Below, in pieces: positions 18,352 to 26,961 of a stretch of DNA of 64,000 nt. The DNA comes from Bacteroidota bacterium. GTDB lineage: Bacteria; Bacteroidota; Ignavibacteria; UBA10030. The position numbers and the translations under genes are program-made. Numbering within the stretch: position 1 is the stretch's first letter; every line of letters starts with the position of its first letter. The stretch lies in NCBI GenBank assembly GCA_021813905.1, contig JAKAJH010000007.1, forward strand, positions 1 through 64,000, given 5' to 3'. Under the pieces are notes generated by a model that saw only the letters and a program-made list of their open reading frames with translations, searched no databases and was not told the origin of the DNA.

Positions 18352-21075
18352 ATGAGAATGTTCTTCCGATCCATCACCCGAGGTCTGCTGATTCTGTCCC
18401 TCGGCCTCCTGCCGGTCTTCGCGTGGGCGGGGCAGACAGGAAAAATCGCCGGCCGCGTTACGGACGCGTCCACCCATGAGCCCTTGATCGGGGCTTCCGT
18501 GATCCTCCGCGGAACGACCATCGGCACTACGACCGACACGGACGGGTTCTACACGATCAATAATATCCCGCCGGATGTGTACGCCGTGACCGTGAGCTTC
18601 GTCGGCTACCGCAAGACGGTGGTCGAGAACGTACAGGTCCGGATCGATCTGACGACACAGGTCGACGTGGCGATGCAGCCGGAGGCAGTCGAGGCGAGCG
18701 AAGTGGTCATCGTGGCGCAGCGTCCGTTGGTGCAGAAGGACCTGACCTCTTCGTCTGTCACCGTCTCCAGCGACGAGCTCAAGCGTATTCCGACCGAGAA
18801 CGTCTTTCAGGTCGTGAATCTGCAGGCGGGAGTGGTCGGCGGTCATTTCCGCGGCGGCCGATCGGACGAAGTGGCCTATCTGGTGGATGGTGTCGCCGTC
18901 AATGATCCATACAACGGCGCTATGGCCATGCAGGTGGATAACAATTCGATCCGCGAGATGGAAGTGATCAGCGGCACCTTCAACGCGGAATACGGTCAGG
19001 CAATGTCCGGCATCGTGAACATCGTGACGCCGGAGGGCTCATCGACATTCCACGGCGGTGTGTCGGTCTATACCGGCGGGTACATGACCGGTCATACCGA
19101 CCTCTTCCCGAACGTCGGGAGCATCAGTCAGATGCGGACCCGAAACGTGCAGGGGAACCTGAGCGGATATGTCCCGGGAGTTTCGTTCCTGAATTTCTTC
19201 GTGTCGGGTCGCTATTATGCCGACGACGGCTATCTGTTCGGCAAGCGCGTGTACAACATCACTGATCGCACCTATCCATTGATCGCGGCGGACGGACTTC
19301 CGGTGTACGATCAGGCCGGCAACCCGACTTACGTCATCACGGCGACCGGGGACGGCGCGTACGTGCCGATGAACCCATCCCACCGGACATCGTTTGACGG
19401 CAAGCTATCCGCGTCGTTCGGGACGTTCAAGGCCAGCTACAGCGCGATGTGGGATGACAACTGGAATAAGTATTACGACCATGGCTATGCGTGGGCGCCC
19501 GACGGCATCATGAACCACTATCGGCAGGACTGGATTCACTCCCTCCAGCTGACCCATACGCCATCGGCGAATACGTATCAGACATTGAAGCTGGGCTACA
19601 ACTGGTTCAACTACAAAGGATATCTCTATGCGGATCCGTTCGATCCGCGTTACGTGGATCCCAGTCTGGGAACGCCGCAGTCGGGGTACACATTCAACAC
19701 CGGCGGGAACCAGACGGGCCGGTACGACCGCTACACCCGGTCCATGATCGCCCAGTGGGCGCTCAACTCGCAGATCACGCGCCGGCACAAGGTGGGCGTC
19801 GGCGTCGAGGTTCGTCAGCACGAACTTTACAGCCATGGCATGTCCATGATCAACGTGAACACGACGGTGCCGGACACGACGCAGCCGGGAAATCCCCTGC
19901 TGTTTGTGGTCGGGTATCCGCAGCCGGGTGCGCCGGGAAACCAGTTCTACCTCAAATGTCCGATCGAAGCATCTGCCTACGTGCAGGACAAGATCGAATA
20001 CGACATGATGATCATCAACGCCGGCGTTCGGGTGGACTACTTCGACGCGAATTCCTCCTATCCCACGGACCTGCGCAACCCGACGAAAAATCCGTTGTTC
20101 CCCGGCGCCGACGTTTGGAAGAAGGCGACGGCCAAAGTGCAGGTAAGTCCGCGGCTCGGCGTTTCGTTCCCCATCACGGATCAGGGGATCATTCACTTCT
20201 CATACGGCCATTTCTTCCAGATCCCGAGCTTTGACAATCTCTATACGAACTCCGATTACCTGGTGACCCCCAGCAGCACACTGTCGAACCTTGCCGGCAA
20301 TCCGGACCTCGATGCGCAGCGCACCGTCATGTACGAGGTGGGTCTCCAGCAGGTGATCCTGACGAATATCGGACTGAACTTCACGGTGTATTATCGTGAT
20401 ATCCGAAATCTGCTGGGCATGGAGATCCTTCGTACCTACGAAGGATATCAGTATGCCCGCTTCGTAAATCGCGACTACGGGAATGTGAAGGGATTTGTGC
20501 TCTCCCTGGACAGGCAGTTCTCCGACTTCTTCGGCATCCGGATGGACTACACCTACCAGCTGGCCTCAGGGAACACGTCCGATCCGCGTGAAGTGTACTA
20601 TAATAACCAGACGAACCCGCCGACGGAATCGAACCGCACGGTTGTTCCGCTGAACTGGGACCAGCGTTCGACCCTGAACATTTCCGTTACCGTTGGCCAG
20701 CCGCAGGACTGGAATATCGGACTGATCACGCAGCTCGGATCGGGATTCCCCTATACCGAGGACATCCGCGTCTCGAACGGTCTTCGCTTCCAGAACGGCG
20801 GCGTGAAGCCGTCGACGTTCAACATGGATCTGCGCGCGGAAAAGACCTTCTCGGTGAGTGGCGTGCACCTGACGGCATTCGCGCTGGTGTACAATCTCCT
20901 CGACACAAGGAACGAACTGAACGTGGATGCGGCGAGCGGACGCGCGAACATCGACCTGTACACGTATCTCGCCGGTCGCGTGATCGGTTTGAATACGATC
21001 GACGAGTATGTGAAGAATCCTGCGAATATCTCAACCCCCCGACAGGTGCGGGTGGGCTTGAGTCTTGACTTCTAG
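18352..21075 (+). CDS. TonB-dependent outer-membrane receptor with CarboxypepD-reg-like domain
   Basis: A 907-aa receptor for energy-driven import of large ligands across the outer membrane. Signal peptide ending VFAWAGQ; carboxypeptidase-regulatory-like domain ~28-105 (GRVTDASTHEPLIGASVILRG); plug ~120-235 (GGRSDEVAYLVDGVAVNDP, GTFNAEYGQAMSGIVNIVTP); then a 22-strand-type barrel ending in the expected terminal phenylalanine (VRVGLSLDF). It lacks the SusC signature seen in Bacteroides, and no SusD gene follows; it resembles Oar-like receptors. The start at 18352 is the first of two nearby ATGs; ribosome binding site is weak. The next two genes, within 25 and 8 bp, are likely functional partners. 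Confidence 0.88.
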   Translation: MRMFFRSITRGLLILSLGLLPVFAWAGQTGKIAGRVTDASTHEPLIGASVILRGTTIGTTTDTDGFYTINNIPPDVYAVTVSFVGYRKTVVENVQVRIDLTTQVDVAMQPEAVEASEVVIVAQRPLVQKDLTSSSVTVSSDELKRIPTENVFQVVNLQAGVVGGHFRGGRSDEVAYLVDGVAVNDPYNGAMAMQVDNNSIREMEVISGTFNAEYGQAMSGIVNIVTPEGSSTFHGGVSVYTGGYMTGHTDLFPNVGSISQMRTRNVQGNLSGYVPGVSFLNFFVSGRYYADDGYLFGKRVYNITDRTYPLIAADGLPVYDQAGNPTYVITATGDGAYVPMNPSHRTSFDGKLSASFGTFKASYSAMWDDNWNKYYDHGYAWAPDGIMNHYRQDWIHSLQLTHTPSANTYQTLKLGYNWFNYKGYLYADPFDPRYVDPSLGTPQSGYTFNTGGNQTGRYDRYTRSMIAQWALNSQITRRHKVGVGVEVRQHELYSHGMSMINVNTTVPDTTQPGNPLLFVVGYPQPGAPGNQFYLKCPIEASAYVQDKIEYDMMIINAGVRVDYFDANSSYPTDLRNPTKNPLFPGADVWKKATAKVQVSPRLGVSFPITDQGIIHFSYGHFFQIPSFDNLYTNSDYLVTPSSTLSNLAGNPDLDAQRTVMYEVGLQQVILTNIGLNFTVYYRDIRNLLGMEILRTYEGYQYARFVNRDYGNVKGFVLSLDRQFSDFFGIRMDYTYQLASGNTSDPREVYYNNQTNPPTESNRTVVPLNWDQRSTLNISVTVGQPQDWNIGLITQLGSGFPYTEDIRVSNGLRFQNGGVKPSTFNMDLRAEKTFSVSGVHLTAFALVYNLLDTRNELNVDAASGRANIDLYTYLAGRVIGLNTIDEYVKNPANISTPRQVRVGLSLDF

Positions 21076-21100
21076 AACCGTTTCAAGATCGGACATATCC

Positions 21101-24100
21101 ATGATGCGTCGAATTTTCATTTGGGCCGCGATTCTGGCGGCGGGTACGACCGGAGCGCTCGGACAACCGCAGCTGATCTTCAACACGCAGGCGGTCAACT
21201 TCGGCAACGTGCGCGTGGGCGAGATGTCGCATGTGAACGAGGCGATCATCCTCTTCACGAATACGGGAACCGATACCCTGCGCATAACCGCAATTACGTT
21301 CACCGGAGCGCATTTCACGTCCAATCAGACCACGATGGTGATCCCGCCGCGGCAATTCGCCGGCGATCCTGTCGGGTCAGTGCTCGATACGCTCCATTTC
21401 TTCCCGACGGTGCCCGGACCGGATTCGGCCTGGATGGTCGTCACGAGCAACAGCCCGCACTCGCCGGATTCGCTCCAGGTCATCGGATTCGGATTGCAGG
21501 GCAACATCGTCGATGCCCGCACGCAGGCCTATCGCGACGATCCGTACGGTGATGAACTGTATCGTCGGCAGGGAATCATGGACGGGAACCGCGTCGTGAC
21601 GCTGTTCCGCAATGACGGCGAAGTCGGCGACTGGCCCAATCAGCCGTCGGCAGTCTGGCCGAAAGGAACAAACCACTCGTACCTGGACGGCGTTGCGCTC
21701 CTCATCGGGGCCAAGATCACCGCCCCGGGGAACGGACAGACGATCACCCCCATCATGTCAGCGTATCGGGAGGAGGTTTCGACCGATCCGGTCACGGGGA
21801 AACAATGGGTGCTTCAGCCTGTCCCCGGCTACCTCAACGCATCGCCGCCTCCCGGCACCGAGCCACGGCCGGCGGTGAATGTGGACACGACGACATTTCC
21901 TCCGACGTGGCCGGTCGCCCTCGGATTGACCCCCGCATGGAACGGATTCTGGTACGGGTACTTCGGCCGTGGCGTGACCAATTCCGACTTCGAGACGTTC
22001 TTCGTCCTTGATGATTCGAAGGACAAGGAGTTCACGCTTCCCCCGTACAAGTATTTCCCGATCGCCTCGGACTCCAATCGCGCCGGTCTGGGTATTCGCC
22101 TCGAGGTTCGCGGATTTCAATGGTCGCATGTGCTCGCGGAAGATATCATCTTCTGGCACTACGATATCGTGAACATCTCCGACCACGATTACGATACCAC
22201 CTGTTTCGGATTCTACTCCGATCCCGGCATCGGCGGCACGAACAACTCCGGCAACAGCGCGCTGTTCTCGCGAAGCAAGGTCGGCGGCCAGTCGCTGGAT
22301 ATGGCTTACGCGTGGTGCACGAGCGGGTTGGGCGTCCCGGGCAACTACAAGACCGGCTATCTGGGATATGCATATCTCGAGAGTCCGGGAAATCCGTACG
22401 ACGGGATCGATAACGATCTGGACGGTATGGTCGACGAGCGGCGGGACAACAACATCGATGACGACCATGACTGGGTTCCGTACAGCGATCTGAATCACAA
22501 CGGGAAATGGGATCCGGGTGAGCCGCTGAATGACGACGTCGGCCGTGACGGCGTCGGCCCCACCGATCCGCAGTATACCGGACCGGATGAAGGTGAAGGC
22601 GACGGAATCCCGACGCACGGCGAGCCGGACTTCGACGAGACCGACATCCACGAATCCGATATGATCGGCCTGAGCGCGGTCTCCATTTATATCCTGGCCG
22701 ACAAGGGCCCGACCGGCGGATGGCCCAAGAATGATAATGTGATGTGGGGGAAGATGAACAACGGCTTCAAGGATACGACCATCCAGAATACCAACATCAG
22801 CATGGTCTTCTCGTCGGGACCGTTCCCCTGGAAGCAGACGAAGCGCGAACGATTCTCGATGGCGCTGGCTTTCGGCGATGACCTTCCGGGATTGATCTTC
22901 AACAAGGAGACTGTCCAGGAAGTGTACAACGCGAACTACAACTTCTCCAAACCACCATACAAGCCGCGCGTGACGGCGGTGCCGGGTGACAAACGGGTGT
23001 TCCTGTACTGGGACAACATCGCTGAATCGTCCGTGGACCGGTTCCTGGGTTTCGAGGATTCGACAAAGACCCAGTATAAGAAGAGCTTTGAAGGATACAC
23101 GATCTATCGCAGCGGCGAGCCGTTCTTCGAAGACGATCTGAAGATAACTGATTCGCAGGGCACGCCGCGCTACTGGAAGCCGATCGCCCAATTCGATCTC
23201 GTGGACAGCATCGCGGGTCCTGATCCTGTTGGGATCAATGGCGCCCATTTCTGGCGCGGAGCGAATACAGGTCTCGAACATTCATTCATCGACACGACCG
23301 TTACCAACGGCGTGACGTACTACTATGCCGTCTGCTCGTACTCGAAGGGCGATCCGAACCGCGGCACGAGAGGACTGCAGCCAACCGAGTGCGCCAAAGT
23401 CATCTCCACCGATAACGTGGGGAACGTGAAGTTCGTCGATATGAACTGCGCGGTGGTGATCCCGCAGAAGCCGGCGCTGGGCTACGAGGCGCCGCGTGCG
23501 GTCTCGGGGCTTGACCATGTGGCCGGAGGCATCGGTACCGGACGGCTTCAGCTGACAGTGCTGAATCCCACACAGATCCAGGACGGCGATCAGTACTCCG
23601 TGGCGTTCACCTCCACTGCGCTGACGGCACCGTACCGAACAAAGTCGTACGATATTCTCCGGACACGCAACGGAGCCACGGATACCCTCTGGAAGGGAAT
23701 CGACACCTCCGCCATCGGCGCCACCAAGTCGTCGCCGCCGTTCGACGGCATGATCGTTTCGGTGCTGAACGATACGGCTGTCACCGTGAATGACACAGGC
23801 ACCGGCTGGGTCGTCGGCACCAGCAACGTCCGCATGCGGGCCGCCATCGACAATTCCATCGCCTCCCGCAACGTCGCCTGGCCGGCCGATTATGAAATCC
23901 GGTTCACCGACACACCGGCGGACACGACGCTGTTTGATCTTCCGCCCACTTATCCGATGATGCCGCTGAACTTCACGATCACCAACACGACGTCCGGTCA
24001 GCGCGTGAAGTGCATCGTGTTCGACACGGATAATTCGGGATCGCTGACGCTCGGCGATACTATCCGCATCATCGACGGATTTGTGAACCTCAGCAATTTC

Positions 24101-24580
24101 AAGATCGCCTACAAGCTCACGTACGGTCAGCCGTTCGGCACGGTCCAGTACCCGCAGGCGGGAGACCGGTTCGTGATCAGGACCAACCGGCCGTTCCTGA
24201 CGGGGGATCACTTCGACTTCATGATGCGCGCCTCCTCGGTCAACGCCGCGAACGCCCGCGACCAGTTGAGCCGGATCACGGTGGTCCCGAACCCGTACAT
24301 CTCGACTGCCTCCTGGGAGCCGCGGACCCTGTACACCACCGGTCGCGGGGAACGCCTGATCCAGTTCACGAAGCTGCCGGCGCAGTGCACTATCCGGATC
24401 TACACGATCACCGGCGCGCTGGTGAAGACGCTCGTGAAGGATTCGTCCCCGACGAACGGTGCGTTGTCGTGGAATCTGGTGTCGGACGACGGCATGGATA
24501 TCGCCTACGGTCTGTACATCTTCCATGTGGACGCGCCGGGGATCGGTGAGTACATCGGCAAATTCGCGGTTGTGAAGTGA
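21101..24580 (+). CDS. Large exported protein between TonB receptor and PorV-like genes
   Basis: A 1159-aa secreted protein of unknown function. Signal peptide MMRRIFIWAAILAAGTTGALGQ; an ASPM/SPD-2/Hydin-type immunoglobulin-like domain at ~22-135 (VNFGNVRVGE, LFTNTGTDTLRITAI); a long central region; an Asp/Asn-rich calcium-binding-like stretch at ~432-520 (YDGIDNDLDGMVDE, DLNHNGKWDPGEP) of the thrombospondin-3/dockerin kind; a fibronectin-like part; and a C-terminal beta domain (RITVVPNPYISTASWE, IYTITGALVKTL, KFAVVK) that looks like a variant T9SS sorting domain. It sits in the position SusD occupies in Bacteroides, 25 bp after the receptor gene. Surface ligand capture or a receptor lid is my inference. 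Confidence 0.75.
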   Translation: MMRRIFIWAAILAAGTTGALGQPQLIFNTQAVNFGNVRVGEMSHVNEAIILFTNTGTDTLRITAITFTGAHFTSNQTTMVIPPRQFAGDPVGSVLDTLHFFPTVPGPDSAWMVVTSNSPHSPDSLQVIGFGLQGNIVDARTQAYRDDPYGDELYRRQGIMDGNRVVTLFRNDGEVGDWPNQPSAVWPKGTNHSYLDGVALLIGAKITAPGNGQTITPIMSAYREEVSTDPVTGKQWVLQPVPGYLNASPPPGTEPRPAVNVDTTTFPPTWPVALGLTPAWNGFWYGYFGRGVTNSDFETFFVLDDSKDKEFTLPPYKYFPIASDSNRAGLGIRLEVRGFQWSHVLAEDIIFWHYDIVNISDHDYDTTCFGFYSDPGIGGTNNSGNSALFSRSKVGGQSLDMAYAWCTSGLGVPGNYKTGYLGYAYLESPGNPYDGIDNDLDGMVDERRDNNIDDDHDWVPYSDLNHNGKWDPGEPLNDDVGRDGVGPTDPQYTGPDEGEGDGIPTHGEPDFDETDIHESDMIGLSAVSIYILADKGPTGGWPKNDNVMWGKMNNGFKDTTIQNTNISMVFSSGPFPWKQTKRERFSMALAFGDDLPGLIFNKETVQEVYNANYNFSKPPYKPRVTAVPGDKRVFLYWDNIAESSVDRFLGFEDSTKTQYKKSFEGYTIYRSGEPFFEDDLKITDSQGTPRYWKPIAQFDLVDSIAGPDPVGINGAHFWRGANTGLEHSFIDTTVTNGVTYYYAVCSYSKGDPNRGTRGLQPTECAKVISTDNVGNVKFVDMNCAVVIPQKPALGYEAPRAVSGLDHVAGGIGTGRLQLTVLNPTQIQDGDQYSVAFTSTALTAPYRTKSYDILRTRNGATDTLWKGIDTSAIGATKSSPPFDGMIVSVLNDTAVTVNDTGTGWVVGTSNVRMRAAIDNSIASRNVAWPADYEIRFTDTPADTTLFDLPPTYPMMPLNFTITNTTSGQRVKCIVFDTDNSGSLTLGDTIRIIDGFVNLSNFKIAYKLTYGQPFGTVQYPQAGDRFVIRTNRPFLTGDHFDFMMRASSVNAANARDQLSRITVVPNPYISTASWEPRTLYTTGRGERLIQFTKLPAQCTIRIYTITGALVKTLVKDSSPTNGALSWNLVSDDGMDIAYGLYIFHVDAPGIGEYIGKFAVVK

Positions 24581-24588
24581 GGAACTCC

Positions 24589-25614
24589 ATGACACCACGC
24601 ATTTCTGTTCTGGCAGTGCTGCTGGCCGTGTCAATTTCGACCGCCGCGGCCCAATCGTCGAACGTGTCGAAGCGCGGCACGACCGCCGCTCCGTTCCTGA
24701 AGATCCCCCAGGGCGCGCGAGCGCTCGGCATGGGCGGAGCATTCGTTGCGTCGGCCGAGGGGCCGTCCGCGATGTACTGGAATCCGGCGGGCATCACCGA
24801 GGTGCCGGGCGTTCAGGTGCTCGTCGAACACACGAACTGGATCGCAGACATCCAGTACGAGTACCTCGGTGCCACCGTGGGGCTGGGGACAATGGGCGCG
24901 GTCGGCGTCAACGTGACGGTCTCGAACATCGGTGACATGAAGGTGACCACCGTCGACCAGCAGGACGGCACCGGTGAAGTGTTCGGCGTGACGGATCTCG
25001 CCGTCGGGCTCTCCTACGGGCTGAAACTGACCGACAATTTCGCGATCGGCTTCAACCCGAAGGTCATCTATCAGAAGATCTGGAAGATGAGCGCGACCGG
25101 CTTCGGGATCGACCTGGGCATCAAGTACCGGACGCCGTTCAAAGGAATCGTGCTCGGCATGGCGGTCACCAATTTCGGTTCGAAGATGCAGATGACCGGC
25201 GAGAACGGCCTCGTGCTGTACGATCCCGATCCCACGTCATCCGGGAATAACGGACATATCCCGGCGTATCTCTCGACGAACGAATGGGAACTCCCCCTGA
25301 ACTTCACCGTCGGCCTGGCGTACGATGTGCCCATCGGCTCCCTCGGCCGTCTGACCATCGCGGCGGATGCGATGCATCCCAACGACAACTACGAGAGCGT
25401 GAATGCCGGCGGAGAGTACGTGTTCCAGGATTTCCTGTACCTCCGCGCCGGCATGAAGTCCATCTTCCAGACGCAGTCGGAGGAAGGCCTGACCTTCGGC
25501 GTGGGGATCAAACAGTTCGTGCTCGGGAATGTCGAGTTCTCGGTCGATTACGCGTATCAGGATTTTTCCCGACTGAAGAATGTCCAGAAATTCTCCCTGG
25601 GCATCGGTTTCTGA
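24589..25614 (+). CDS. PorV/PorQ family outer-membrane protein
   Basis: A 341-aa predicted outer-membrane beta-barrel. Signal peptide ending STAAAQS, then the family hallmark GARALGMGGAFVASAEGPSAMYWNPAGI, regular alternating strands and a terminal phenylalanine (FSLGIGF). PorV shuttles T9SS cargo from the translocon to the attachment machine; related PorQ and UPF0164 proteins share the fold. This copy is inside a carbohydrate cluster, 8 bp after the 1159-aa protein gene, which suggests a dedicated cargo or receptor partner rather than the housekeeping PorV. AGGA precedes the ATG at 24589. GH26 follows 7 bp downstream. Confidence 0.85.
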   Translation: MTPRISVLAVLLAVSISTAAAQSSNVSKRGTTAAPFLKIPQGARALGMGGAFVASAEGPSAMYWNPAGITEVPGVQVLVEHTNWIADIQYEYLGATVGLGTMGAVGVNVTVSNIGDMKVTTVDQQDGTGEVFGVTDLAVGLSYGLKLTDNFAIGFNPKVIYQKIWKMSATGFGIDLGIKYRTPFKGIVLGMAVTNFGSKMQMTGENGLVLYDPDPTSSGNNGHIPAYLSTNEWELPLNFTVGLAYDVPIGSLGRLTIAADAMHPNDNYESVNAGGEYVFQDFLYLRAGMKSIFQTQSEEGLTFGVGIKQFVLGNVEFSVDYAYQDFSRLKNVQKFSLGIGF

Positions 25615-25621
25615 GCGACGC

Positions 25622-26950
25622 ATGAGTAATCGTCGGCACTGGACAGGACACCGGATCGGTATCGCCGCGGGACTGGTGTTGTCTGCGGTGCTGTCAGCGC
25701 CGGCGCAGGTACCGGTTCCGCCGACCGGCTGCTACCACGCCGCGTTCGCACCGAACGATCCGGCACACGGAGTGTACGGTCGCGCCGAGTTCGTGCGGCT
25801 GTCGGGCAAGTCGCTCGCCATTGAAATGTTCTACACCGGCTGGCCCACGAACAAAGTGCCGGATTTCCCCTCGGCCACCTGCGACACGATCGTGAAGTAC
25901 GGCAGCATTCCGCATATCACGTGGGAACCATGGACGGGGAGTTCCTCGGATGCCCTGAGCGCGATCCTGTCCGGATCGTGGGACGCGTACCTGATCGGAT
26001 ATGCGCAGCAGACGAAGCAGTGGGGAAAGCCGCTGTTCATCCGTGTCGGCCATGAAATGAACGGCAACTGGTATCCTTGGTGCGGAGCGCTCAATGGCGG
26101 CGCGACGCTGACCGGCTTCGGCGATCCGGCGAAGGCCGACGGGCCCGAGCGATTCATCGCGGCGTTCCGGCACATCCGCCACATATTCGATTCGGTGGGG
26201 GTGACGAACGTTTCATGGATCTGGGCACCGAACAACTTCTCGACGCCGGCTGATGCCTGGAACGCACCGGAAGCGTACTATCCCGGTGATGACGTGGTGG
26301 ACTGGATCGGTTTTGACGGCTACAACTGGGGGACATCCCAGACGTGGTCCGGTTGGGCTAGCTTCTACAATACGTTTCAGGATATCTATAACCGTTTCGC
26401 GTCATCGACGAAGCCATTCATGATCGCCGAATTCGCCTCGGCGGAGGTGGGAGGCGACAAAGGGCAGTGGATCCGTGAGGCGTTCCTCTATACCAAGGGT
26501 CTGTTTACGAAGATCAAGGCGCTGACCTGGTTCAATATCAATAAGGAGACGGACTGGCGCATCAACTCCGGCACTGCGACACTGACAGGCTATGCGCAGG
26601 CCGTCTCCGACAGCTACTTCCTCGGCGCAGTGCCGACTACGGCGGTGGCCTCGGCGGTGCAGGCGCCCGCGGTGGAAACCGTCTTTCTCCCGCCCTCGCC
26701 GAATCCGACGAACGGCGCTGTGACGTGCACGATTTCAATCCCCGCAGCCGTCACGGGTTCGTTGCGGATCTATAATCTTCTGGGCCAGGAGGTCCGGCTG
26801 CTGGCGCAGGGAGCGTGGGAACGCGGGATTCATCGGTGGACCTGGGATACGCGTGATGCCGCCAATGGCGCGGTCCCTTCCGGCGTGTATCTGGCCGTCT
26901 GTCTTGCCGGACGACAACGATTCGTTCAGAAAATTCTCATCACGAAGTAA
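25622..26950 (+). CDS. GH26 endo-beta-mannanase-like hydrolase with T9SS tail
   Basis: A 442-aa secreted glycoside hydrolase of family 26, most members of which cut beta-1,4-mannans, some beta-1,3-1,4-glucans. Signal peptide LVLSAVLSAPAQ. Catalytic acid/base E145 in VGHEMNGNWYPW and nucleophile E270 in MIAEFAS; WIWAPNN and GDDVVDWIGFDGYNWG are also diagnostic. The last ~85 residues are a short T9SS-like sorting domain (SPNPTNGAVTCTI, IYNLLGQEVRLL, KILITK). With the GH2 mannosidase at 4527 it defines a mannan branch of the cluster. Substrate among GH26 activities cannot be fixed by eye. Confidence 0.9.
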   Translation: MSNRRHWTGHRIGIAAGLVLSAVLSAPAQVPVPPTGCYHAAFAPNDPAHGVYGRAEFVRLSGKSLAIEMFYTGWPTNKVPDFPSATCDTIVKYGSIPHITWEPWTGSSSDALSAILSGSWDAYLIGYAQQTKQWGKPLFIRVGHEMNGNWYPWCGALNGGATLTGFGDPAKADGPERFIAAFRHIRHIFDSVGVTNVSWIWAPNNFSTPADAWNAPEAYYPGDDVVDWIGFDGYNWGTSQTWSGWASFYNTFQDIYNRFASSTKPFMIAEFASAEVGGDKGQWIREAFLYTKGLFTKIKALTWFNINKETDWRINSGTATLTGYAQAVSDSYFLGAVPTTAVASAVQAPAVETVFLPPSPNPTNGAVTCTISIPAAVTGSLRIYNLLGQEVRLLAQGAWERGIHRWTWDTRDAANGAVPSGVYLAVCLAGRQRFVQKILITK

Positions 26951-26961
26951 TCATCTCTCCT

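Noticed and set aside
21758-24742. Minus-strand frames of 507 and 486 aa opposite the 1159-aa gene
   Set aside because: Low-complexity antisense frames with no motif or start signal; the plus strand has a signal peptide and operon context.
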